A stretch of DNA of 5,010 nucleotides from JALWSI01 sp964569095 [NCBI: uncultured Aquificales bacterium] (GTDB lineage Bacteria; Thermosulfidibacterota; Thermosulfidibacteria; Thermosulfidibacterales). A model generated the notes under the pieces. It worked only from the letters and a program-made list of their open reading frames with translations, was not told the DNA's origin and did no database searches. Where the stretch lies: positions 1 through 5,010 of the forward strand of contig CAZMTB010000180.1 in NCBI GenBank assembly GCA_964569095.1, written 5' to 3'. Below are positions 1-5,010 of the stretch, piece after piece (positions within the stretch are counted from its first letter, which is position 1; every line of letters starts with the position of its first letter). The position numbers were made by a program, and so were the translations under genes.

Positions 1-1707
1 CTCGCAACCTACCGTGATAACACCTACGTTGAAAACTTCGTCTGTCACGTTCTGCCTGGTGAAAACCGGCAGGAGCGTTGGCTGGAACACTGGAGCCAGC
101 CTATAGAGTCGGGTCCCTTTGCCGGTGGACGCATAGAGCACTACCACGACATAACCTCCCAGAAGGTGGCAGAGGACAGGCTGAGAGAGAACGAGGAGTT
201 TATGAGAAGCCTCCTCACCAGCATAGAGGATGGCATATCGGTCTTGGATAAGGACCTGAACATAGTTTACGCTAATCCCAACGTTGAAAGGTGGCATTCA
301 GATGAGGTGCCTCTGGTAGGAAAGAAGTGCTACCGGGCCTACCAAAAGAGAGAGACCCCCTGCGAGGATTGCCCGTCTTTGAAGTGCATGGAGTCCGGGA
401 AGGTTGAGGTCGTGAAAAAGACGGTTAGAGATTCGGAAGGGGAGCTGAAGTGGATTGAGCTTCACGCGTATCCCTTTAGAGACTCGGCGGGACGGGTAAA
501 AGGTGTGGTGGAGTTCGTTAAGGACTTCACCGAGCAGAAAAAGCTAGAGGAGCAGCTTCAAATGTCCCAGCGCCTCGAATCTATCGGTCGCTTGGCGGGT
601 GGAATTGCCCATGATTTCAACAATGTGCTCATGGTGATTCTGGGATCGTGTGAGTTGCTCCAGGACGATGTTAGGGGAAGATCTCTGGATCCTCGGATCG
701 TGGAAGAGCGAATTGGGCTAATAAGAAAAGCTGCTGAGAAGGCAGCTGAACTAACCAAGCAGCTTCTGGTATTTAGCAAAAAGCAGGTGATGGAGTCCCG
801 GGTTGTAGACCTGAATCAGGAGATAACAGAGATAAAAAGGATGCTTGAAAGGGTTATAGGGGAGGATATTGAACTCGAGGTGAAGTTGTCCAAGGAGAGG
901 TGTAGGGTGAAGGTGGACCCTGCCCACATGGACCAGGTGATCATGAATCTCGTGATGAACGCCCGGGAGGCCATGCCCCACGGGGGAACTCTCTCTATAT
1001 CTACAGACCTGAAGGAGATATACGATCCTGTAAAGGCAGCTCAGCTTGGTTTGGCCCCTGGTCGCTACGTGGTACTCTCTGTTAGCGATACGGGGGTAGG
1101 CATGGATGAAGAGACTAAGAAGAGAATATTCGAGCCGTTTTTCAGCACTAAAGAGGGAGGGACGGGTCTTGGACTTGCCACTGTGTACGGGGTAGTAACC
1201 CAGCTCAACGGAACTATACGGTGTCACAGCGAACTTGGAAAGGGCACCCTTTTCGAGGTTTACCTGCCTGAGGTGGAGGAAGAGCCCGAGGAGGGTGAGG
1301 AGGAGAGGAGAGAGGAACTCTCTGTACGGCGTGCTCGTAGGGGTATCTTGGTAGTGGAGGACGAGGACGCAGTCAGGATGTTAACGGTTACACTCCTTAA
1401 GAAAGCTGGCTATAAAGTGTTTGAAGCGGCAAACGGGAAAGAAGCCCTTGAAGTTTTAGAGAACTTTAAGGACGAGGTAGACCTCTTGCTTACCGATGTT
1501 GTGATGCCAAGAATGGGAGGCGTGGAGCTGGCCAAAGAGGCTAAAAAGCTTAATCCCGAGCTGAAAATCATATATATGTCCGGGTATCCAGACGAGACGA
1601 GGGAGGGTGCTGATGCGGATGTTGAAGTGAAGGGAGACGAGTTCATCTCGAAGCCCTTCTCAAAGACGGTGCTCTTTTCAAGACTGAGAAGCATCCTTGG
1701 GGAGTAG
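1..1707 (+). CDS. Hybrid sensor histidine kinase/response regulator with PAS domains, 5' partial
   Basis: The frame is open from base 1, so the protein begins outside the window; the GTG at 166 lies inside a PAS-to-PAS junction (DIT-x-QK) and is not the start. 568 residues are visible, numbered here from base 1. Residues 1-55 end one PAS domain (ERWLEHW, GGRIEHYHDIT). About 66-176 form a second PAS domain with cysteines C110, C121, C124 and C129, ending DFTEQKK. The phosphoacceptor domain follows, with H204 in GGIAHDFNN. The ATPase domain has its N-box at N320 (NLVMNAREAM), D363 in SDTGVGM and GGTGLGL at 386-392. A Glu-rich linker (about 424-440) leads to a receiver with E453/D454, phosphoacceptor D499, S527 and K551. 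All catalytic residues are present, so it should autophosphorylate on H204 and pass phosphate to D499. No membrane segment appears in the visible part, and there is no DNA-binding output domain, so a downstream partner is expected elsewhere. The signal is unknown. Confidence 0.95.
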   Translation, partial: LATYRDNTYVENFVCHVLPGENRQERWLEHWSQPIESGPFAGGRIEHYHDITSQKVAEDRLRENEEFMRSLLTSIEDGISVLDKDLNIVYANPNVERWHSDEVPLVGKKCYRAYQKRETPCEDCPSLKCMESGKVEVVKKTVRDSEGELKWIELHAYPFRDSAGRVKGVVEFVKDFTEQKKLEEQLQMSQRLESIGRLAGGIAHDFNNVLMVILGSCELLQDDVRGRSLDPRIVEERIGLIRKAAEKAAELTKQLLVFSKKQVMESRVVDLNQEITEIKRMLERVIGEDIELEVKLSKERCRVKVDPAHMDQVIMNLVMNAREAMPHGGTLSISTDLKEIYDPVKAAQLGLAPGRYVVLSVSDTGVGMDEETKKRIFEPFFSTKEGGTGLGLATVYGVVTQLNGTIRCHSELGKGTLFEVYLPEVEEEPEEGEEERREELSVRRARRGILVVEDEDAVRMLTVTLLKKAGYKVFEAANGKEALEVLENFKDEVDLLLTDVVMPRMGGVELAKEAKKLNPELKIIYMSGYPDETREGADADVEVKGDEFISKPFSKTVLFSRLRSILGE

Positions 1708-1715
1708 CCTGGATC

Positions 1716-2636
1716 TCAAGACCTTTGCAAGTAAAACACCTTGCCTTCCACCTCTTGGCCTTCCAGCTCGCCCTTCAGGATCAACCCCTTAACGGTGGTC
1801 TTCACGGTGCCTTCGTCGGCGCCGGTCACCTTCACCAGGTCGGTCAGCGTGCAGGGACGGCGCTTCACCGTCTCCAGAATGCTCTTCTCCACCTCGCCGG
1901 TGGCCATGGAGGCGTGGTCGGTGGGTGCCCCTACGATCTCCACCTTGCCGGGAAGCATCCTTCCGATCTTCTCAAGCTCACGGTAGCTCAGTGGACCCGT
2001 GCCTGCCACCGCAGGTGGGCGAACTACGGTATTGAGCTGGATCTTGTGGGGAGAGATCCTTTTCACCACCTCTGCCAGCCTCTTCACCTCTTCCTCCGAA
2101 TCGTTGATCCCTTTCACCAGAAGGATCTCGAGCCAGAGCCTCCCCTTGAACTCCTCGGAGAAGCGTATCAATCCCTCTACGATTCTCTCCAGGGAGAGGG
2201 AGTGATGTGGCCTGTTCACCCTCTTGAATGCCTCTTCGCTCACCGCGTCCAGGGAGGGGAGAACCACGTCCACCTGCAGTGCCTCCTCTCTCACCTCTGG
2301 CATCCAGAGTAGGGAGGCGTTTGTTAGTAGGGCCAGGGGAGTGGTTGTGCGGTCCTTTATCCACCTGGCAAGGGTGCCGAGTCCCGAATGTAGGGTTGGC
2401 TCGCCAAAGCCCGAGAAGGTGATGTGATCTGCGTGGAAGCCCGATTCGAAGAAAGACTCCAATTCCCCTTTCACCTCTTCCAGGGGTACGTACTCCCTCC
2501 GTTCTACCGTGAGGTGGTTGGTCTCTCCCACCTCGCAGTAGATGCAGTTGTAGGAGCACACCTTGTAGGGCACGAGGTCTACCCCCAGAGAGAGGCCCAA
2601 TCTACGCGAAGGTACCGGCCCAAACAGGTAACCCAT
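1716..2636 (-). CDS. Radical SAM protein (COG0731 type) with C-terminal winged-helix-like segment
   Basis: A 306-residue protein starting MGYLFGPVPSRRLG, the characteristic N-terminus of COG0731 Fe-S oxidoreductases. C27-x3-C31-x2-C34 (CSYNCIYC) is the canonical radical SAM cluster that binds a [4Fe-4S] centre. SGFGEP at 75-80 matches the glycine-rich SAM-binding motif, and LLTNASLL (103-110) and LPSLDA (126-131) fit later strands of the barrel. Residues about 248-306 (KSILETVKRRPCTLTDLVKVTGA..., ending GKVFYLQRS) look like a winged helix-turn-helix. The enzyme should cleave SAM reductively to make a 5'-deoxyadenosyl radical. Its substrate is unknown; the family is distantly related to the tRNA wybutosine enzyme TYW1/Taw1, so an RNA substrate is possible but unproven. 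The ATG has a good upstream Shine-Dalgarno (AGGGAG, 6-nt spacer). The gene is convergent with the kinase gene (8-bp gap) and divergent from the methyltransferase gene. It is intact, of normal family length, and could be monocistronic. Confidence 0.92.
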   Translation of the reverse strand: MGYLFGPVPSRRLGLSLGVDLVPYKVCSYNCIYCEVGETNHLTVERREYVPLEEVKGELESFFESGFHADHITFSGFGEPTLHSGLGTLARWIKDRTTTPLALLTNASLLWMPEVREEALQVDVVLPSLDAVSEEAFKRVNRPHHSLSLERIVEGLIRFSEEFKGRLWLEILLVKGINDSEEEVKRLAEVVKRISPHKIQLNTVVRPPAVAGTGPLSYRELEKIGRMLPGKVEIVGAPTDHASMATGEVEKSILETVKRRPCTLTDLVKVTGADEGTVKTTVKGLILKGELEGQEVEGKVFYLQRS

Positions 2637-2642
2637 GGCTCA

Positions 2643-2648
2643 CTCCCT
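2643..2648 (-). promoter_or_regulatory. Shine-Dalgarno for the radical SAM gene
   Basis: Read on the minus strand, AGGGAG lies 6 nt before the ATG at 2636-2634. A second AAGGAG lies further upstream (2655-2650) but is 13 nt away, too far to be the main site. The placement supports the ATG start, which also gives the conserved family N-terminus. Confidence 0.7.
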
Positions 2649-2671
2649 TCTCCTTTCTAACTTCCGCCTCC

Positions 2672-2685
2672 AGGGGTATACTCCT
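2672..2685. promoter_or_regulatory. 14-bp near-perfect palindrome, candidate bidirectional -10 or operator
   Basis: AGGGGTATACTCCT is its own reverse complement except at one symmetric pair (2675/2682). It lies in the 56-bp gap between two divergent genes. Read on + it holds TATACT (2677-2682), a fair -10 hexamer ending 10 nt before the methyltransferase ATG. Read on - it holds TATACC (2680-2675), about 38 nt before the radical SAM ATG. The -35 matches are weak on both sides (TTTCTA at 2654-2659 on +, about three of six). It may be a shared promoter core, a regulator-binding dyad, or both. The symmetry is seen directly; the role is inferred. Confidence 0.4.
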
Positions 2686-2692
2686 TTTTGCG

Positions 2693-3163
2693 ATGGATAG
2701 GGAAGAGACGGTTGAGACCCCGGTGGGAGGGGTTAGGGTGGTCTTCTCGGCTAGGGGGTTGAAGAGACTGGTTTTGCCCCCCTCTCCTCCGAGAAGCGTG
2801 AAGCGGTGTGCCGTGGAACCCCCCGCTGACTGCGAACTGAAGGAATTGCTATCCCTCTACTTCTCAGGGGTTTCCGTAAGCTTCTCCTGCCTTCCTCTCG
2901 ACCTGGGGGCTCTCTCTTCCTTTGCCCGCAGGGTGCTTCTGGCTTTGAGAGGAATGGAATACGGTTGCACGATAACCTATGGGGAGTTGGCTGCCATGGT
3001 AGGTAGTCCAAAAGGGCAGAGGGCTGTGGGCCAGGTCTTGAAACATAACCCGCTTCCCTTGGTGTTACCCTGCCATAGGGTTGTGGCAAAGAGGGGACTT
3101 GGGGGGTTCTCGGCTGGATTGGAGTGGAAGAGGTGGCTGCTGGAACTGGAATCAGGCGAGTAA
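2693..3163 (+). CDS. ogt: Methylated-DNA-protein-cysteine methyltransferase (O6-alkylguanine-DNA alkyltransferase)
   Basis: This suicide repair protein transfers the alkyl group from O6-alkylguanine (or O4-alkylthymine) in DNA to its own cysteine. The 156-residue product has the diagnostic LPCHRVV motif with acceptor C127 and H128. R110 in the QRAVG helix matches the arginine finger that flips the base, N119 is the Asn hinge, and E153 near the C-terminus aligns with the relay glutamate. The helix-turn-helix portion (about 95-115, YGELAAMVGSPKGQRAVG) binds the minor groove. The N-terminal domain (1-70) is short and divergent, as usual in this family. No Ada-type transcription factor domain is fused, so it is an Ogt/AdaB-type enzyme. 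The ATG lacks a good Shine-Dalgarno: AGGGG is 16 nt upstream and also belongs to the palindrome. It appears to be the first gene of a run with truA, gmk and xer, and its 3' end overlaps truA. Confidence 0.94.
   Translation: MDREETVETPVGGVRVVFSARGLKRLVLPPSPPRSVKRCAVEPPADCELKELLSLYFSGVSVSFSCLPLDLGALSSFARRVLLALRGMEYGCTITYGELAAMVGSPKGQRAVGQVLKHNPLPLVLPCHRVVAKRGLGGFSAGLEWKRWLLELESGE
3121..3124 (+). promoter_or_regulatory. Shine-Dalgarno that favours the truA start at 3133
   Basis: GGAG within the end of the methyltransferase gene lies 8 nt before the GTG at 3133. The alternative in-frame GTG at 3124 overlaps this motif and has no comparable site upstream, so 3133 is preferred. Confidence 0.5.
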
Positions 3164-3876
3164 AGGGAGTGGTGGCCTACGACGGCACCCGCTTTTCGGG
3201 TTGGCAGGTTCAGGATCGTGAGCCCTCGGTGCAGGGGACGATTGAACGTGCCCTTGGAACCGTCTTGAACCACGAGGTTAGAGTGGTTGCCTCTGGAAGG
3301 ACGGATAAAGGGGTTCACGCTTTAGGCCAGGTCTTTCATTTTGAGACAGAGAATCCAATTGCCCTGGGGGAGCTCCTCAGGGGCTGTAATGCCCTTCTCC
3401 CCAGGGACGTAAGGGTTAGGGAGCTGAGGGAGGTGGATGCCGATTTTCACGCCAGGTTCTCCGCCCGTTACAGGCGGTACAGGTACTTCGTTTCCTTCAG
3501 GGATCTGCCGTTCATCAACAGGTACGCTTACGTGTGGAGGGGAGAGGTGGATGTGGCGGCCATCAGGGATGCCTCCGGGCATCTGTTGGGGGAGCACGAC
3601 TTTGCCTCTTTTGGTTCTCCCATGCGACCTGGAGGGAGCACCGTAAGGTTTCTGAAACGATGTGAGGTTAGACAGATGAGAGGATTTCTGGTATTCACCG
3701 TTGAGGCAAATGCCTTTCTCAGGCTCATGGTCAGAAACGTTGTTGGTGCCCTTCTGAAGGTGGGATGCGGCAGGTGGGAGAGGGAAAGGGTGAAGAGGCT
3801 GGTGGAGTCTCCCTCACCGGGATCGCTCACCCCGGTTCCGCCGCAGGGGCTCTTTTTGTGGAGGGTTTTCTATTGA
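3133..3876 (+). CDS. truA: tRNA pseudouridine(38-40) synthase TruA
   Basis: TruA isomerises uridines 38, 39 and 40 in the anticodon stem-loop of many tRNAs to pseudouridine, in the cytoplasm and without a cofactor. The protein has the family hallmarks: AYDGTRFSGWQ near the N-terminus, SGRTDKGVHALGQV carrying the catalytic aspartate (D58 counting from 3133), ARYRRYRY at about residue 114, a GEHDFASFG block, FLRLMVRNVVGALL near 195-208, and the terminal LWRVFY. At about 247 residues it has normal length. The start is uncertain: GTG 3133 is chosen for its Shine-Dalgarno, GTG 3124 would add three residues, and GTG 3169 would leave too little before the first strand. The gene starts inside the methyltransferase gene (31-bp overlap), suggesting translational coupling, and ends 24 bp before gmk. 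Confidence 0.95.
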   Translation: MAAGTGIRRVKGVVAYDGTRFSGWQVQDREPSVQGTIERALGTVLNHEVRVVASGRTDKGVHALGQVFHFETENPIALGELLRGCNALLPRDVRVRELREVDADFHARFSARYRRYRYFVSFRDLPFINRYAYVWRGEVDVAAIRDASGHLLGEHDFASFGSPMRPGGSTVRFLKRCEVRQMRGFLVFTVEANAFLRLMVRNVVGALLKVGCGRWERERVKRLVESPSPGSLTPVPPQGLFLWRVFY

Positions 3877-3887
3877 GATTGGGCTTT

Positions 3888-3893
3888 GGGAGG
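3888..3893 (+). promoter_or_regulatory. Strong Shine-Dalgarno for gmk
   Basis: GGGAGG sits 7 nt before the ATG at 3901, inside the 24-bp truA-gmk gap. It is the best ribosome binding site in the window, suggesting gmk is translated independently of truA even if co-transcribed. Confidence 0.75.
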
Positions 3894-3900
3894 TTGGTGA

Positions 3901-4503
3901 ATGTTTAAGCGCGACAGGGTGGGTATTCTATTCGTGGTATCCGCCCCTTCTGGTGCAGGCAAGACTTCGCTGTGCAGGGCGGTGATGGAGCGGAAAGGCG
4001 GCATATCCTTTTCGGTCTCTGCTACCACGAGACCACCTCGAGAGGGCGAGGTGCACGGCAGAGACTACCTCTTCGTCTCTCGGGAGGAGTTCCAGAGGAT
4101 GGTGGAGAACAACGAATTGGTGGAGTGGGCAGAGGTTCACGGGCACCTCTACGGAACTCCCTTGAGACCGTTGGTGACCAAGACCGACGCGGGAGAGGAC
4201 CTCTTCCTGGACATTGACGTCCAGGGGGCGGAAAACGTGTTGAGGTACTTCCCCAACTCGGTGGGCATATTCGTGATGCCGCGCTCTAAGGAGGTTATCT
4301 ACCAGCGCCTAAGGAGCAGGGGAACGGAAGGCGAAGAGGAGATAGAGAGGAGAATAGCGGCGGCGGATGCCGAGATAGCGAGGTTCCAACTGTTCCACTA
4401 CCTCCTTCTCAACGACGATTTCGAGAGGGCGGTTGAGGATATGTGCGCCATAATAGATGCCGAGCGCCAGAAGATCGCCTATCTGCGAGAGGTATGGTGG
4501 TGA
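3901..4503 (+). CDS. gmk: Guanylate kinase
   Basis: Guanylate kinase phosphorylates GMP (and dGMP) to GDP with ATP, an essential cytosolic step in purine nucleotide supply and recycling. The 200-residue product matches bacterial length. The P-loop is SAPSGAGKTS (14-23) with K21. The GMP-binding region shows SVSATTRPPREGEVHGRDY (38-56) and ELVEWAEVHGHLYGTP (72-87). LDIDVQGA (103-110) is the conserved Walker B-like strand, and RLRSRGTEGEEEIERRI (136-152) is the ATP lid. The ATG at 3901 is supported by a strong Shine-Dalgarno and gives the typical short N-terminal tail before the P-loop. The stop codon overlaps the start of the recombinase gene. The common bacterial neighbours rpoZ and yicC are absent here; instead gmk lies between truA and a xer gene. 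Confidence 0.97.
   Translation: MFKRDRVGILFVVSAPSGAGKTSLCRAVMERKGGISFSVSATTRPPREGEVHGRDYLFVSREEFQRMVENNELVEWAEVHGHLYGTPLRPLVTKTDAGEDLFLDIDVQGAENVLRYFPNSVGIFVMPRSKEVIYQRLRSRGTEGEEEIERRIAAADAEIARFQLFHYLLLNDDFERAVEDMCAIIDAERQKIAYLREVWW
4487..4492 (+). promoter_or_regulatory. Shine-Dalgarno that decides the recombinase start
   Basis: GAGAGG inside the end of gmk lies 7 nt before the GTG at 4500. The upstream ATG at 4494 is only 1 nt from it and GTG 4497 only 4 nt, so 4500 is the best-spaced start. Confidence 0.5.
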
Positions 4504-5010
4504 GCGTGGAGAAGGACGTGGAGGACTTTCTTCGCTACCTTGAACTGGAGAGGGGAAGTCCCAGGAACACCGTTCGTTCTTACGGGGCGGACCTTAAGAG
4601 GTTTGCCCGCTTTGTTAAAGAGAACGGCCTCGACCATCGGGAGATGGAGAGGCGGGATATGCGCAACTGGGTTGCCTCTTTGCACGGGGAGGGACTCTCG
4701 GCGAAGTCGGTGGCCCGTAACCTGTCGTCGGTCAGAAGCTTCTACCGCTTTCTGAAGAAGAGGGGGGTGGTGAGCCGTGATCCATCGAGGCTGGTGGGCT
4801 ATCCCAAGTTGTCAAAGCCCCTTCCCAAGGCGCTCTCGGTGGAGGAGGTGACCCAGGTGATCGAGGGGGAGGAGCCTGGCCTGCTGGAGAAGGCGATATT
4901 GGAGCTTCTCTACTCCACCGGCCTTAGGGTTAGTGAGCTGGTGTCCCTGAATGTGGACTCCATAGACTTCTCGAGGGGGGAGTTGAGGGTTGTGGGAAAG
5001 GGGAGAAAAG
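4500..5010 (+). CDS. Tyrosine recombinase of the XerC/XerD type, 3' partial
   Basis: The frame stays open to the right edge, so only the first 170 residues are visible. Xer recombinases cut and rejoin DNA through a tyrosine nucleophile and, in the standard system, resolve chromosome dimers at dif during division. Residues about 4-88 form the SAM-like N-terminal core-binding domain (FLRYLELERGSPRNTVRSY, then LSAKSVARNLSSVRSFYRFL). Catalytic-domain motifs follow: KALSVEEV (110-117), LELLYSTGLRVSEL with the first catalytic arginine R143, and VVGKGRK with the conserved lysine K167. The remaining catalytic residues (HxxR, H/W, Tyr) lie beyond the window. GTG 4500 overlaps the gmk stop in a GTGA arrangement; ATG 4494 is an alternative adding two residues. 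XerC and XerD cannot be told apart from this part. Its place after gmk, with no attachment site or cargo genes in view, favours a housekeeping recombinase over a phage integrase. Confidence 0.93.
   Translation, partial: MSVEKDVEDFLRYLELERGSPRNTVRSYGADLKRFARFVKENGLDHREMERRDMRNWVASLHGEGLSAKSVARNLSSVRSFYRFLKKRGVVSRDPSRLVGYPKLSKPLPKALSVEEVTQVIEGEEPGLLEKAILELLYSTGLRVSELVSLNVDSIDFSRGELRVVGKGRK

Noticed and set aside
166-168. GTG at 166 as the start of the sensor kinase gene
   Set aside because: The frame is open back to base 1, and the upstream translation is clear PAS domain sequence (ERWLEHW, GGRIEHYHDIT) continuous with what follows.
751-1227. 158-codon minus-strand open frame inside the kinase gene
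   Set aside because: It is antisense to the ATPase domain, whose motifs are unmistakable on +, and its translation shows no recognisable domain.
1725-2312. 195-codon plus-strand open frame opposite the radical SAM gene
   Set aside because: It is a complement shadow of a well-supported gene. Its His/Leu/Gln-rich translation has no family motif.
1978-2559. 193-codon minus-strand open frame in another phase of the radical SAM gene
   Set aside because: It overlaps the radical SAM frame on the same strand. The translation is Gly/Arg/Pro-rich, typical of an off-frame read.
2977-3318. 113-codon minus-strand open frame across the ogt-truA junction
   Set aside because: It is antisense to two solid genes, has no supporting motif, and is interpreted as chance.
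4494-4496. ATG at 4494 as the recombinase start
   Set aside because: The Shine-Dalgarno ends only 1 nt before it, while GTG 4500 has 7-nt spacing and a GTGA overlap with the gmk stop. It remains possible and would add two residues.
4500-5010. Recombinase as a phage or genomic-island integrase
   Set aside because: It sits in a compact housekeeping gene run, and no tRNA attachment site, direct repeat or cargo gene is visible. The N-terminal and catalytic motifs fit XerC/XerD, although the right flank is unseen.

Overview
The window is ordinary bacterial chromosome carrying six protein-coding genes, four complete and two cut by the window edges. There is no sign of phage, insertion sequence, CRISPR array, tRNA or rRNA. 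Base composition is moderate to slightly GC-rich by eye. Arginine is often AGG/AGA, glutamate is mostly GAG, and proteins are rich in Glu, Lys and Arg. The sensor kinase style (PAS domains, an 'AHDFNN' H-box, a fused receiver) and the COG0731-type radical SAM protein fit an anaerobic, possibly thermophilic bacterium such as a Synergistota, deltaproteobacterial or related lineage. That is an inference from style only, and no gene fixes the taxon.

Left part (1-1707, + strand): the 3' portion of a hybrid sensor histidine kinase. The reading frame is open to the left edge, so its true start lies outside the window. It shows the end of one PAS domain, a complete second PAS domain with four closely spaced cysteines, a histidine phosphoacceptor domain, an ATPase domain and a C-terminal receiver. 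Only 8 bp after its stop comes the stop of a convergent gene (1716-2636, - strand), a radical SAM enzyme of the COG0731 type with a C-terminal winged-helix-like segment.

Centre (2637-2692): a 56-bp divergent intergenic region. It contains a 14-bp near-perfect palindrome centred on GTATAC, which could act as a shared -10 element or an operator for both flanking genes.

Right part (2693-5010, + strand): a compact gene run of ogt-type methylated-DNA-protein cysteine methyltransferase, truA (tRNA pseudouridine synthase), gmk (guanylate kinase) and a xerC/xerD-type tyrosine recombinase cut by the right edge. Junctions are tight: a 31-bp overlap, a 24-bp gap and a 4-bp GTGA overlap. Together with well-placed Shine-Dalgarno sequences, this points to one transcript and coupled translation. 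The genes share no pathway; they are housekeeping functions (DNA repair, tRNA modification, nucleotide metabolism, chromosome dimer resolution) apparently expressed together.

No new multi-gene system is evident. The items most worth a second look are the cysteine cluster in the PAS domain, the palindrome in the divergent region, and the uncharacterised radical SAM/winged-helix protein.
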